Below, piece after piece: positions 16,890 to 25,901 of a stretch of DNA of 64,000 nucleotides; the stretch's first letter is position 1, and each line of letters opens with the position of its first letter. The DNA is taken from assembly GCA_020073165.1 (NCBI GenBank), contig JAIQFP010000001.1, positions 1-64,000 of the forward strand, written 5' to 3'. Position numbers and translations under genes: made by a program. Below the pieces are notes generated by a model, which worked only from the letters and a program-made list of their open reading frames with translations, did not search any database and was not told where the DNA came from. The stretch comes from Terriglobia bacterium (GTDB taxonomy: Bacteria; Acidobacteriota; Terriglobia; Terriglobales; Acidobacteriaceae).

Positions 16890-19800
16890 GTGAAGGCAGA
16901 CGCACAGTCACCTCACCTTATTCGCTTTGAGTCGTTCGAGGTAAACCTCCGCTCTGGAGAGTTACGCCGGGACGGAGAAAGACTCAGGCTGCCCGAGCAA
17001 TCGTTCCTGATTCTGACAATGTTGCTGGAGCGCCCCGGCGAAGTGGTCATGCGGGAGGAAATCCAGAAGAGACTCTGGCCGAATGATACGGTCGTCGAGT
17101 TCGAAAACAGCATCAACGCCGCGGTCAAGCGGCTGCGGTTGGCCCTGGAGGACTCCGCCGACCAGCCCCGCTACATCGAGACCCTGGCGCGCCGCGGATA
17201 CCGCTGGATGGTTCGGGTCGAGCGCAGCGCGGATCCCGCCCCGCCGCTGGGTGAAGCTACATCCCCGCGCGCCCAGGCACAGCCGCCCACCTCGAACCTG
17301 ATTGGCAGACTGGTGTCGCACTATCGAGTGTTGGAAATTCTAGGCGGCGGAGGCATGGGCATCGTCTATCGGGCGGAAGATGTCAAGCTGGGCCGGTCGG
17401 TGGCGTTGAAGTTCCTCCCCGAAGAAATGGCTGACGACCTTAATGCCATGCGGCGCTTCGAGCGCGAGGCTCGGACCGCTTCCGCGTTGAACCATCCCGG
17501 GATCTGCACCATCTACGAGATTGAAGAGGACAACGGGCAACCCTTCATCGTGATGGAACTGCTGAAAGGGCAGACGTTGCGGGAATTGATTGAAGCAGCC
17601 GGCTCTGATCCTCTGCCCGTGCCCAAGGTTCTGGACTTGGCGAAACAAATCGTTGCGGCGTTGGACGCAGCTCACAGCCATGGCATCATTCATCGCGACA
17701 TCAAGCCAGCGAACATCCACGTGACCGCGCCGGGACAGGCGAAGATTCTGGACTTTGGCCTGGCCAAGTTGCAGGGTGCCGAGACTTCGGACGTCCATTC
17801 TTCTCCACCAACCGGGCCGCAGCCCCAGGACCTGTCCCTGAGTCGCTCGGGTGAGGCGATGGGCACCGCGGGCTACATGTCACCGGAACAGGTGCGTGGT
17901 GAGAAACTGGACGCGCGCGCCGACATCTACTCCTTTGGATTGGTTCTGTACGAGATGGCCACAGGCCGGCGTGCGTTCATGGGCGACAGCATCTCGAAAT
18001 TGCATGCTGCCATCCTCGAACAGGAACCGGTGCCCACGCGCAAGCTGAATCCGCGAATCCCGGCAGCCCTGGACACGGTCATCACCACGGCCATGCAGAA
18101 GGATCGGGAAGCACGCTATCCCTCGGCCGCCCGGATGCTGGAAGCGCTTAAAGCTGTGGAAGTGGGAGGCGCCCCGATTGCCGTACTCGCTCCGCAGGCC
18201 GTCATCTCCGAAGAGAAGAAGCGGCAGCCCAGGAAGATCTGGAAGGCTCTGGTGGTGGCCGCGGTCGCTTTGGCTGTGGTGGTTGGGGCGTACTATGTGC
18301 GCCAGCGGCAAGCAACGCGACTCACCGCCCAGGACACCATCGTGCTGGCCGACTTTGCCAATTCCACCGGGGACCCGGTGTTTGACGACACGCTCAAGCA
18401 AGCTACCCGTGTCGCGCTGCGGCAATCGCCGTTTCTGAACATTCTGTCCGACCGGGACGTGCATTCGACACTTAAGCTGATGACCCGGCCACCCAACACC
18501 GCCCTGACTCCTGATATTGCTCGCGAGCTATGTCAACGCGCGGGCAGCAAAGCCTATGTCGCCGGGGCGATCGGTACTCTAGGCAGCGAGTATGTGCTGG
18601 GTCTGAAGGCGGTGAACTGCCTCAGCGGAAGCATACTGTCTGAACAACGCGTCACCGCTGCCGATAAGGACAAAGTGCTGGATGCGCTCGGCGACGCGGT
18701 CTCGCGCCTGCGGAGCGCATTGGGCGAATCGCTGGTGACCGTCCAGACCTTCGACGTGCCCCTGCCGCACGCAACTACCGTGTCTCTGGAAGCTCTTAAG
18801 GCGTACACGCTGGGAAACAGGACCGGACGCGATAAAGGGCCGAACGCCGCTCTTCCTTATTACTTGCGCGCGGTCCAGTTGGATCCCAACTTCGCTATGG
18901 TCTATTTGAACATGGGCAGCGCGTACACGATGTTGGGTCAGAGTGAGAGAGCGAGCGAGTACTTTACCCGGGCCTATCAGTTGCGCGATCACGCCACGGA
19001 GCGCGAGAGCCTCATTATTTCCGGAATTTACCAGTTTGGCGTGAATGGCGATCTGGAGAGCGCCATTGAAGCCTACAAGAAGACGATTCAAAACTACCCG
19101 AACGAATTGCCCACCGCTGTAGAATTGGCGACAGCATACGCGCGCCTGGGCAAATACGACAAAGCCATCGACATCATGACACGCCGCCAGCTCGACGACG
19201 TCAATTACTATGAAGGTCTCGGCCGATGGTATGTGTCCGTGCAGCGATTTGCCGACGCAAAGAATGCGGTGCAGCAAGCGCAGTCACGGAAACTGGATAG
19301 CGGCCCCTTACGCCTGTTGTTGTATGCCATGGCCTTTCTGGAAGGGGACGCGCACGAAATGCAGGAGGAGATGTCCTGGCTGAAAGCACTGCCCGGCGCC
19401 ACCGACCAAGTATCGTCGATCCAGGCCGACACCGAGTCCGTGGCCGGCCATCTCTCGAAGGCCGACACACTTATCAATCAAGCGGTCGAATTCGCGCTCA
19501 AGACTAATGATGACAGGGAGGGCGCCGGCCTTCTCTTGGGGAACTCTGCGCTGCGCGAAGCTGAGTTCGGAGACTTGGTCCATGCGCGTCAGGACTCAGT
19601 GCGGGCGCTGAAGGTTGCCCCCGGAAGCCGGGTCAGTGAAGTCGAGGCGGCTCTCGCGTTGGCGATGGCTGGTGACGCAGAGTCCGCGAGGTCGGTGCAG
19701 CAGGACCTCAAGGAGCGGTTCCCGTCCGACACTCAAGTGCAGTCCCTTTGGTTGCCGACCATCGCTGCTCAAGTGGCGCTCGGGCAGCCCAGGCCGGCTG

Positions 19801-20183
19801 CGGCTATCGATCTCCTTCAGAACGCCACCCAGTTCGAGCTAGGTTATCTCCCTAACGGGCAAGCCACCTCCTGTCTGCACACGGTCTACGTCCGTGGCCA
19901 AGCCTATCTTGTGCAAGGGGACGGTCGTGCGGCCGCTGGCGAGTTCCAGAAAATCTTGGATCATAACGGAATCGTGTGGAACTGTCCGACGGGAGCGCTG
20001 GCACATCTGGGGCTGGCGCGGGCCAATGCTTTGCAGGCACGAACCGAGCAAGGAGCCGCCGCCGACGCCGCCCGCACTCGCGCCCTCGCTGCTTACCAGG
20101 ACTTCTTCACTCTTTGGAAAGACGCCGATCCTGACATCCCCATCCTTAAGCAAGCTAAGGTTGAGTTCGCCAAGCTGCAGTAG
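16890..20183 (+). CDS. winged-helix / Ser-Thr kinase / TPR regulator
   Basis: A 1097-aa multidomain protein starting at GTG 16890. Residues 10-110 form an OmpR/CadC-type winged-helix DNA-binding domain (FESFEVNLRSGELRRDG ... RYIETLARRGYRW). Residues 145-420 are a PknB-like kinase: glycine loop LGGGGMGIVY (151-160), Lys174 in VALKF, HRD 268-270 with KPAN, DFG 288-290 and [10 protein letters not shown]. One membrane helix lies at about 450-470. The rest has TPR-like repeats (AMVYLNMGSAYTMLGQSERA). DNA-binding, kinase and membrane segments on one chain imply a membrane-anchored transcription regulator, as in CadC. Targets unknown; the adjacent divergent secreted-protein genes are candidates. Confidence 0.9.
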   Translation: MKADAQSPHLIRFESFEVNLRSGELRRDGERLRLPEQSFLILTMLLERPGEVVMREEIQKRLWPNDTVVEFENSINAAVKRLRLALEDSADQPRYIETLARRGYRWMVRVERSADPAPPLGEATSPRAQAQPPTSNLIGRLVSHYRVLEILGGGGMGIVYRAEDVKLGRSVALKFLPEEMADDLNAMRRFEREARTASALNHPGICTIYEIEEDNGQPFIVMELLKGQTLRELIEAAGSDPLPVPKVLDLAKQIVAALDAAHSHGIIHRDIKPANIHVTAPGQAKILDFGLAKLQGAETSDVHSSPPTGPQPQDLSLSRSGEAMGTAGYMSPEQVRGEKLDARADIYSFGLVLYEMATGRRAFMGDSISKLHAAILEQEPVPTRKLNPRIPAALDTVITTAMQKDREARYPSAARMLEALKAVEVGGAPIAVLAPQAVISEEKKRQPRKIWKALVVAAVALAVVVGAYYVRQRQATRLTAQDTIVLADFANSTGDPVFDDTLKQATRVALRQSPFLNILSDRDVHSTLKLMTRPPNTALTPDIARELCQRAGSKAYVAGAIGTLGSEYVLGLKAVNCLSGSILSEQRVTAADKDKVLDALGDAVSRLRSALGESLVTVQTFDVPLPHATTVSLEALKAYTLGNRTGRDKGPNAALPYYLRAVQLDPNFAMVYLNMGSAYTMLGQSERASEYFTRAYQLRDHATERESLIISGIYQFGVNGDLESAIEAYKKTIQNYPNELPTAVELATAYARLGKYDKAIDIMTRRQLDDVNYYEGLGRWYVSVQRFADAKNAVQQAQSRKLDSGPLRLLLYAMAFLEGDAHEMQEEMSWLKALPGATDQVSSIQADTESVAGHLSKADTLINQAVEFALKTNDDREGAGLLLGNSALREAEFGDLVHARQDSVRALKVAPGSRVSEVEAALALAMAGDAESARSVQQDLKERFPSDTQVQSLWLPTIAAQVALGQPRPAAAIDLLQNATQFELGYLPNGQATSCLHTVYVRGQAYLVQGDGRAAAGEFQKILDHNGIVWNCPTGALAHLGLARANALQARTEQGAAADAARTRALAAYQDFFTLWKDADPDIPILKQAKVEFAKLQ

Positions 20184-20243
20184 CCCGCTGGTTGCTTTGG
20201 CTGACCGCTAATGACTGAGGGCTGACGACGGGCCGCTGATTTT

Positions 20244-20320
20244 TGGTCGGGGCGCGCGGATTTGAACCGCGGACCCCCTGCGCCCAAGGCAGGTGCGCTA
20301 CCAGGCTGCGCTACGCCCCG
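20244..20320 (-). tRNA. tRNA-Pro (UGG)
   Basis: Full cloverleaf on the minus strand: acceptor CGGGGCG pairs CGCCCCG, anticodon stem CCTGC/GCAGG with loop CTTGGGC (anticodon TGG), T arm with GGTTCAAATCC, and an encoded 3' CCA at 20246-20244. 77 nt including CCA. Confidence 0.95.
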
Positions 20321-20342
20321 ACTCTGTGGAGGGCTCGTTTTG

Positions 20343-20348
20343 ATTATA
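20343..20348 (-). promoter_or_regulatory. -10 box for tRNA-Pro
   Basis: Perfect TATAAT on the minus strand, 23 bp before the tRNA 5' end. The -35 region is GC-rich and poorly matched. Confidence 0.5.
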
Positions 20349-20407
20349 GCCGACCATGGGGTTGGCGGTTGCGCACCGGCGGCAACAACTCTTCCGCTCG
20401 GGCAAGG

Positions 20408-20413
20408 TATAAT
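20408..20413 (+). promoter_or_regulatory. -10 box for the 2H-phosphoesterase gene, probably leaderless
   Basis: TATAAT ends 11 bp before the ATG at 20425. Initiation about 7 nt downstream would give a leader of about 5 nt, and there is no Shine-Dalgarno before the ATG. Both fit a leaderless transcript. Confidence 0.45.
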
Positions 20414-20424
20414 CGCAAGCGACC

Positions 20425-20979
20425 ATGCAACATCCCCGCTACGCCCTGGTGACCTATGTGAGGAATCCGGTCGGGGAATTCGTCCAGCGCCTGCGCCAGG
20501 AACTGCATCCTGCGCTGCCCCATTTAGCAGCCCACCTGACCATCCTGCCCCCACGTCTGCTGCGGGGTAGCGAGTTTTCGGCCCTGGAGCTGTTGGAAGA
20601 CGTCTGCGCTCAGGTGAGTCCCTTCGAGATCACTTTGGGCGACGTGGAGACCTTTGTGCCTGCGACCCCCACCGTGTTCATCCGTGTGGCTCAGGACGCC
20701 GATCGCCTGCACGCATTGCATGACCGGCTGGGCACCAAGGTGCTGGCTTCCGCCGAGGAGTGGCCCTACATGCCGCACCTCACCATTGTGAAGATGAGCA
20801 CCGAGGCCCAGGCGGAGGAGGCCTACATCGTCGCCCGCGATCGCTGGGCCCAATTCGAGGGCAGCCGGCGGGTACAGATTAAGCAACTCACCTTCGTTCG
20901 CGAACAAGAAGAAAACCGATGGGTGGATTTGGCCGGGGTTCCGCTGGGCCGCACCTTGGTCTCTCCGCTCAACCGTTAA
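20425..20979 (+). CDS. 2H phosphoesterase (2'-5' RNA ligase family) protein
   Basis: A 184-aa protein with the two HxT motifs of the 2H superfamily, HLTILPPR near residue 33 and HLTIVKM near residue 117, about 80 residues apart as expected. The two histidines normally act as acid and base on 2',3'-cyclic or 2'-5' phosphodiesters; ThpR/LigT relatives process RNA ends. The natural substrate is unknown. The start lacks a ribosome-binding site and lies 11 bp after a TATAAT, suggesting leaderless translation. Lone gene between tRNA-Pro and the dehydrogenase homologue. Confidence 0.82.
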   Translation: MQHPRYALVTYVRNPVGEFVQRLRQELHPALPHLAAHLTILPPRLLRGSEFSALELLEDVCAQVSPFEITLGDVETFVPATPTVFIRVAQDADRLHALHDRLGTKVLASAEEWPYMPHLTIVKMSTEAQAEEAYIVARDRWAQFEGSRRVQIKQLTFVREQEENRWVDLAGVPLGRTLVSPLNR

Positions 20980-21186
20980 CCCGCGTTTCCCGACCTCTCC
21001 CATGTCTTTCATCCCGACCGTTTTGCGCGTTTGCACGATAGTCCCTGGCCGGAAGTACATGCGCCTAAGGTGCGTTGCCAAGGTTGGCAGCCGGGCGTAA
21101 ACAAAGAAGTGGGGGTTCGGGCGATGCGGCCAGACGCCCCTTCCCCAGCGGGTTTCCGGGGTCTGTAGGCGGGTCGGGGGGCCTTT

Positions 21187-22455
21187 ATGCAGATCGGGGT
21201 GTACGGGTCAGGGTACCTGGGCACAGTGATTTCAGCTTGTCTCGCGGACTTTGGCACCCCCGTCATTTGCTGTCACCCCGACAGCTCCCGCATGGTGGAA
21301 ATGGCCCAGGGCAATGTCCCCTTTTTCGAGAAGAACTTGACCGAAGTCATCAAGCGCAACGTGCGCTCCGGCCGGCTGGCATACTCCACCGACATGGAGT
21401 CATTTGCCCGTAAAGCGCGGGTGATTTTCCTGGCCGAGGATACGCCCCAGCATCTCGCTGACCTCGCCCTGCGCATCGCGCGCCTGGCGGTGAAGCCTCC
21501 AGTTCTTTCCGTGGTCACTCCGGTTTCGGTGGGTACGGCCTGCGGCATTGAGAAGCAATTGCGGGACGCCGGTCTGCACGCCATCCTGGTTTCGCAACCC
21601 ATGTTCTTCACCCCGGGCTGTGCGGTCGAAGACTTCAACTGGCCGGATCGCATCATTCTGGGGACGGCCTCCAATGATGCAGTGCTGGCCATCAAGCAGA
21701 TCTTTCATCCCCTGGTGATGCGCGGGGTGCCGGTGATCGTCACCAACCACGAGACCGCCGAACTGATTCGGGAAGCAGCCACCGCCTTCGTAGCCACGAA
21801 AATTTCCTTCATCAATGAAGTGGCCAGCCTGTGTGAACGGGTGAACGCCGATGCGGTCAACCTCTCCCTGGCCCTCGGACTGGACAAGAAAATCGCTCCC
21901 CGCTGCTTGCAGCCGGGAGCCGGCATGGGCGGGTTGTTCGCCGAGTCGGACATGGACTCGCTGGCTGAACTGGCGACGGAGAACGGGGTTTCACTCAAGG
22001 TGCTGAGCGCGGCCCGCGAAGTGAATCACAACCTGGCCGAGCGCCTGGTGGACAAGATCTCCAACGTCGTAGCTTCTGTGCAGAACAAAGATGTTGGCAT
22101 TCTGGGCCTGGCATTCAAGCCGAACACGAATTCAGTGGCCGGCTCCTCGTCGGTGCGTCTGGCGCAGAGTCTGATCGCCAAAGGCGCCCGCGTGCGTGCT
22201 TACGATCCAGTGGCCATTCCGGAAGCCCGCATGGAACTGAACGGCACCATCTGTTACTGTGAATCCGCTTACGCTGCCGCCGAGGGTGTGGACGCGCTGG
22301 TGGTGGGCACCGGCTGGCCGGAATTCCGCGCGCTCGACTTCGACCGCATCAAGCACTTGCTCAAGCGTCCCGTGATTGTCGACACCAAGAACCTGCTCGA
22401 CTCCGTCCGCCTCCGCGCCATGGGATTTGAATACGTAGGCGTGGGACGGGGCTAG
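21187..22455 (+). CDS. UDP-sugar dehydrogenase homologue lacking catalytic residues
   Basis: A 422-aa protein with full UDP-glucose/GDP-mannose dehydrogenase architecture: Rossmann motif GVYGSGYLG (4-12), central helix ATKISFINEVASLCE (203-217) and a C-terminal UDP-binding domain (GLAFKPNTNSVAG, 307-319; RVRAYDPVA). Aligned from memory to S. pyogenes UDP-glucose dehydrogenase, Glu141 and Glu145 become Met139 and Pro143 (PMFFTPG instead of PEFLREG), Lys204 becomes Arg195, Asn208 becomes Thr199, catalytic Cys260 becomes Phe251 (GMGGLFAESD instead of GFGGSCFPKD), and Thr118 is also lost. Only the Asp264 equivalent (Asp255) remains. The frame is intact, so this is a conserved pseudoenzyme or a changed reaction, not decay. 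G-rich ribosome-binding site upstream. Confidence 0.85.
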   Translation: MQIGVYGSGYLGTVISACLADFGTPVICCHPDSSRMVEMAQGNVPFFEKNLTEVIKRNVRSGRLAYSTDMESFARKARVIFLAEDTPQHLADLALRIARLAVKPPVLSVVTPVSVGTACGIEKQLRDAGLHAILVSQPMFFTPGCAVEDFNWPDRIILGTASNDAVLAIKQIFHPLVMRGVPVIVTNHETAELIREAATAFVATKISFINEVASLCERVNADAVNLSLALGLDKKIAPRCLQPGAGMGGLFAESDMDSLAELATENGVSLKVLSAAREVNHNLAERLVDKISNVVASVQNKDVGILGLAFKPNTNSVAGSSSVRLAQSLIAKGARVRAYDPVAIPEARMELNGTICYCESAYAAAEGVDALVVGTGWPEFRALDFDRIKHLLKRPVIVDTKNLLDSVRLRAMGFEYVGVGRG

Positions 22456-22525
22456 GCGTGGTTGCATCCATTGGTATTTTCAGCCTGAAGCACGAGCATT
22501 TTGACTCCTGCCTTGACGGGGGCTT

Positions 22526-22555
22526 CTGACAGGCTTCCGCGCGAGTTGTTATAAT
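22526..22555 (+). promoter_or_regulatory. promoter of tRNA-His
   Basis: CTGACA at 22526-22531, an 18-bp spacer and TATAAT at 22550-22555, ending about 11 bp before the tRNA 5' end. A good sigma-70-type promoter. Confidence 0.7.
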
Positions 22556-22566
22556 CGAGAACGTCT

Positions 22567-22643
22567 GGTGGGAGTAGCTCAACTGGCAGAGCACCGGACT
22601 GTGGCTCCGGTTGTTGCGGGTTCGATTCCCGTCTCCCACCCCA
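22567..22643 (+). tRNA. tRNA-His (GUG)
   Basis: Acceptor GTGGGAG (22568-22574) pairs CTCCCAC (22633-22639). The extra 5' G at 22567 faces C73 at 22640, the tRNA-His hallmark. Anticodon loop carries GTG within GGACTGTGGCTCC, T arm GGGTTCGATTCCC, and CCA is encoded at 22641-22643. Confidence 0.95.
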
Positions 22644-22787
22644 ACCTGTTGTCCCCTCTTCCAACGGCCATGTAAGGGTTGACGGCGCTCACGGCATGGA
22701 GCCCGCAATCGCCAGCAACCCAGTTAGCGCGCTACAGCGACCGTGCTATATTTACACCCTTCCCCCAAGCAACAGCGGAGGTGCGTC

Positions 22788-23735
22788 ATGGCTGAAGCCT
22801 TACGCCCGATGTCCACCAGCGAGCTGTTGGACCGTACATTTACCCTGTACCGCAGGAACTTTCTGTTGTTCGCTGGCATCGCTAGCATTGGTCCGGCCGC
22901 CTATCTCTTATTTCAGCTGATGCTAGTGGGTGCGGCTGGAATGCCGGCTGGCCGCACGCCTGCAAGAACCGCATGGGCGGGAGCTTCCATCGGCATCGGC
23001 TTCGTGGTGGGGGCGCTAGTGATGCTGGCGGGGATGGCTCTCTCGCAGGCCGCGACCGTCAAGGCGGTCGCGGCCGTGCATCTTGGACGCGAAACCACAA
23101 TCGGCGGGGCCTACCGCTCGCTCAAAGGGCGCATCCCCCGGATTCTGGGAATCTTCTTTACCGTCACCCTGCTGATCGTCGGAGGAGGTATCGTGTTGTT
23201 GGCGCTGGCTTCCTTGATCACCGTGCTGGCCGTTGGCGGTGGCATGAAGGCGGGTACCGGCTTTGGCATCGCCGGAGGAATCGTGGGGTTGGTGGTGATT
23301 GTCGCCGCAGCGATCGGCGCGGTCACCATCTTTGTGCGCTATTCGCTGGCCGTGCAGGCCTGCGTTGTCGAGGATCTGAAGATCAGGCCATCCCTCAAGC
23401 GCAGTGCGTTTCTCAGCAAGGGCAGCCGCAGCCGCATTCTGACTGTGTACACCGTCTTCGTTGTCCTTAGCTGGATCGTGGCCTTTGGCTTGGTGATGCT
23501 GACCAGTATGCTGGCGGCGATTACGGGGCCAGGAATTCCGGCGCTCATCGCGACCTACCTTGCCAGCTTTCTGAGTGGCGTCCTGACCGGCCCCCTGGCG
23601 ACCATTGGCATGTCGCTGGTGTACTACGATGAACGCGTCCGCAAGGAAGCCTTTGATCTTCAGCTAATCATGGCGGGCCTGGACACTCCGGCAGCAGCGC
23701 CGGCAGCAGCGCCGGCCAGCGCGGGATTACAGTAA
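22788..23735 (+). CDS. integral membrane protein, start of MoxR cluster
   Basis: A 315-aa protein from the ATG at 22788, which has GGAGG upstream (an earlier in-frame ATG lacks one). It begins LRPMSTSELLDRTFTLYRRN, the motif that opens a family of six-helix membrane proteins found beside MoxR clusters and in Gram-positive glycerophosphoryldiester phosphodiesterase membrane domains. Helices lie at about 30-50, 70-95, 120-150, 160-185, 215-240 and 250-280. The C-terminus has an Ala/Pro repeat (APAAAPASA). Function unknown; its stop is 4 bp before the DUF4129 gene. Confidence 0.75.
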   Translation: MAEALRPMSTSELLDRTFTLYRRNFLLFAGIASIGPAAYLLFQLMLVGAAGMPAGRTPARTAWAGASIGIGFVVGALVMLAGMALSQAATVKAVAAVHLGRETTIGGAYRSLKGRIPRILGIFFTVTLLIVGGGIVLLALASLITVLAVGGGMKAGTGFGIAGGIVGLVVIVAAAIGAVTIFVRYSLAVQACVVEDLKIRPSLKRSAFLSKGSRSRILTVYTVFVVLSWIVAFGLVMLTSMLAAITGPGIPALIATYLASFLSGVLTGPLATIGMSLVYYDERVRKEAFDLQLIMAGLDTPAAAPAAAPASAGLQ

Positions 23736-23739
23736 GCGA

Positions 23740-24702
23740 ATGACGGCCTCTTTGCTGCGCTTTGTCGGCTTGCTGGCGCTGCTCAGTCCTGCCGGCTGGG
23801 CCTATGCGTCGGATGCCTCTCCGCTGACCATTGCGCAATACGTCGAGCGCCTGCGCGCCTACCAGGCCGGTGTCCGCGACCTCGCAACCGCCCCGCAGCA
23901 CGCATCGGACCTGTACCAAACCATCCCCGAAGAACTCATGGTGCGCGGTGCGCACGGCGAAGTATCCGTCCCCACCGCCTTTCTGCGCGACGGAATCATC
24001 CGTTTTCAGAAGGCGGCTCCCAAGGTCAAGCCGGGAATCGTTTCGGCGCTGGGCCAGCGGCTCGACGTGATGTGCGAAGAAGCCCAGGCGTTCGACCAAC
24101 CCAGCCGGGCCGATGACAAACTGCGCGCGAAGCTGGACCAGATTCTCTCGGCGAGGGAGTTCAGCGCCGTCCATGGCCCTGCCGCCTGGGAGGTCCTGCG
24201 CGACCGGATCTATGCCTGGCTTGACCGCCAGTTCAAGAAGATGGACCCGCATCTTCCGAAGTTCTCCGATGTCGGCCAGATCACAGTGTGGATTCTGATC
24301 GCCGTAGCATGCGCGGTGCTCGGCGTCTGGCTCTTCCGCATCTCGCGGCAGCGCCTGGCCGAGAGACCGCGGGAAATCATTCCCTTTGCACCTTCGGACA
24401 AAAGCTGGAGGGTGTGGCTGGCGGAGGCCCGCCGGAAAGCCTCCGCGGGAGAGTGGCGGGAAGCTATCCACGCGGCGTATTGGGCTGCGGTTTCGCGCCT
24501 GGAGGCGGAAGGACTCTGGCGTCCTGACCGTGCGCGCACGCCGCGAGAATACTTGAACGCTATCCCGGCCACCAACCAGGCACGGACTCCGTTCGCAGCC
24601 CTGACGGGAAGATTCGAAGCAATCTGGTACGGCAACCGTCCCAGCTCAGAGGGTGACTTCTCTCAGTTCGTGACAGAGTTGGAGAAACTCGGATGCCGAT
24701 GA
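23740..24702 (+). CDS. DUF4129 domain protein
   Basis: A 320-aa protein with an N-terminal signal or anchor (LRFVGLLALLSPAGWAYA), an exported section (about 30-180), one membrane helix (about 186-202, TVWILIAVACAVLGVWLF) and a cytosolic DUF4129 tail (about 215-320). The tail has AIHAAYWAAVSRLEAEGLWR and ARTPREYLNAIPATNQARTP, the conserved core of that domain, often attached to transglutaminase-like proteins. Overlaps the next gene by 10 bp. Unknown role; conserved neighbours suggest one membrane complex. Confidence 0.83.
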   Translation: MTASLLRFVGLLALLSPAGWAYASDASPLTIAQYVERLRAYQAGVRDLATAPQHASDLYQTIPEELMVRGAHGEVSVPTAFLRDGIIRFQKAAPKVKPGIVSALGQRLDVMCEEAQAFDQPSRADDKLRAKLDQILSAREFSAVHGPAAWEVLRDRIYAWLDRQFKKMDPHLPKFSDVGQITVWILIAVACAVLGVWLFRISRQRLAERPREIIPFAPSDKSWRVWLAEARRKASAGEWREAIHAAYWAAVSRLEAEGLWRPDRARTPREYLNAIPATNQARTPFAALTGRFEAIWYGNRPSSEGDFSQFVTELEKLGCR

Positions 24703-25901
24703 ATCTCCGGCAAAATCGAGGCCTGATCGTTGCTGCGGCCGGTGTGTTCCTGGTCATCGTTTTGATGGCGGTGCTCGGTTCGCGGAAGGAAGAGGGAGAC
24801 GGCAGCCCGTCCAGCTATTCCACCCTGCGGCGCGGCGGCAAAGCAGCGTTTCAGTTGCTTGCGCAGGCCGGCTACCCGGTGGAGCGGTGGGAGGATTCTC
24901 CACAGAAGTTGCCCCAGAAAGCGAACGACACGCTCTTGATCGTCGCCGAGCCCGAGTCCTTCCCCACGTCCCAGGAGCAAGGTGCAATCGGACGCTTCAT
25001 CCTTAGAGGTGGAGGCGTTCTTCTCGTGGGTGTGCAACCCCATTGGTTCGTGCCGCGGTCGTCCGCCAGCCAATTCGTGACCCGAGTCGGGTACGAGGAA
25101 TGCAAACCGGTCGCTCCTACCCAACTGACGCGGGGCGGTGCGATTTCCCAGGACGGCAACCTCGGTTGGGACTACATCGATGAGTCGCAAGTTGTGCACT
25201 ACGCCGACGGGGATGGAAAGCCGGTGGTCGTTTCCTATCGCCTGGGCCAGGGCAACGTGATCTGGTGGGCCAGCCCGGTGCCTTTGATCAATTCCGGGAT
25301 CCGCGACAAGGGGAATTTGGATCTGCTGCTTAATTCCATCGGCGACCGCCGCCACGTGCTTTGGGACGAGTATTATCATGGCCATCGCGCCAGCGAGGTA
25401 TTGCAGGGATCGATGGCCGCGCTGAGGTGGGGCGGCCTGCAGCTTGGCGTCGTGGGCATCGTGCTGCTGCTCACCTTCTCCCGGCGGAACGGCCCGATCG
25501 TACCCCTGGTCCAGGATGCACGGCTGTCGCCCTTTGAGTTCGTCGAAACGCTGGGGAGCGTGTTTCATCGCGCTCAGGGACGGCAGGTTGCGGTCGAGAT
25601 TGCCAACGACAGGTTTCGCCAGATTGCTGCCCGCAGGCTCGGCCTTCGCGGGCATGCCGGCGGCCCGGATGTCGTGCGGGCCATGCGTCTGCACGGCTTC
25701 GAAGTCACCTCCGAAATCGAGCATGCGATCCTGTCGAGCAAGGATGCAGGCTCCGATATAGATTTGTCGGAACACGCCGCGATCGACTACGTCCGTCGCC
25801 TGAACCAGGCGTCTGCCATAGTCCGGCCGGGCGCGGGCAAGGGAAAGGAAAAACCACTGGATGCAGGCCATCACACGCCTTCTCAGCCACGGCCGCAATG
25901 A
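24693..25901 (+). CDS. DUF4350 domain protein
   Basis: A 402-aa protein. One N-terminal membrane helix (GLIVAAAGVFLVIVLMAVLG), an extracytoplasmic DUF4350 domain (SYSTLRRGGKAAFQLLAQAG ... YPVERWED ... RFILRGGGVLLVG, about 37-240) related to the GldG/ABC-auxiliary fold, a second helix near 250-265 (LQLGVVGIVLLLTFSRRNGP) and a cytosolic tail. The family accompanies MoxR-DUF58-DUF4129 clusters. Overlaps the upstream gene by 10 bp and the MoxR gene by 41 bp, a strong sign of translational coupling. Confidence 0.83.
   Translation: MPMNLRQNRGLIVAAAGVFLVIVLMAVLGSRKEEGDGSPSSYSTLRRGGKAAFQLLAQAGYPVERWEDSPQKLPQKANDTLLIVAEPESFPTSQEQGAIGRFILRGGGVLLVGVQPHWFVPRSSASQFVTRVGYEECKPVAPTQLTRGGAISQDGNLGWDYIDESQVVHYADGDGKPVVVSYRLGQGNVIWWASPVPLINSGIRDKGNLDLLLNSIGDRRHVLWDEYYHGHRASEVLQGSMAALRWGGLQLGVVGIVLLLTFSRRNGPIVPLVQDARLSPFEFVETLGSVFHRAQGRQVAVEIANDRFRQIAARRLGLRGHAGGPDVVRAMRLHGFEVTSEIEHAILSSKDAGSDIDLSEHAAIDYVRRLNQASAIVRPGAGKGKEKPLDAGHHTPSQPRPQ

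Noticed and set aside
20243-20452. Frame reading GARGFEPRTPCAQGRCATRL over tRNA-Pro
   Set aside because: A well-known spurious translation of a tRNA gene.
20184-22700. tRNA-associated integrated element
   Set aside because: Two tRNAs flank ordinary genes; no integrase, att repeats or phage genes are present.
22361-22708. Frame reading GDGNRTRNNRSHSPVLCQLS over tRNA-His
   Set aside because: Spurious translation of tRNA sequence (common annotation artefact).
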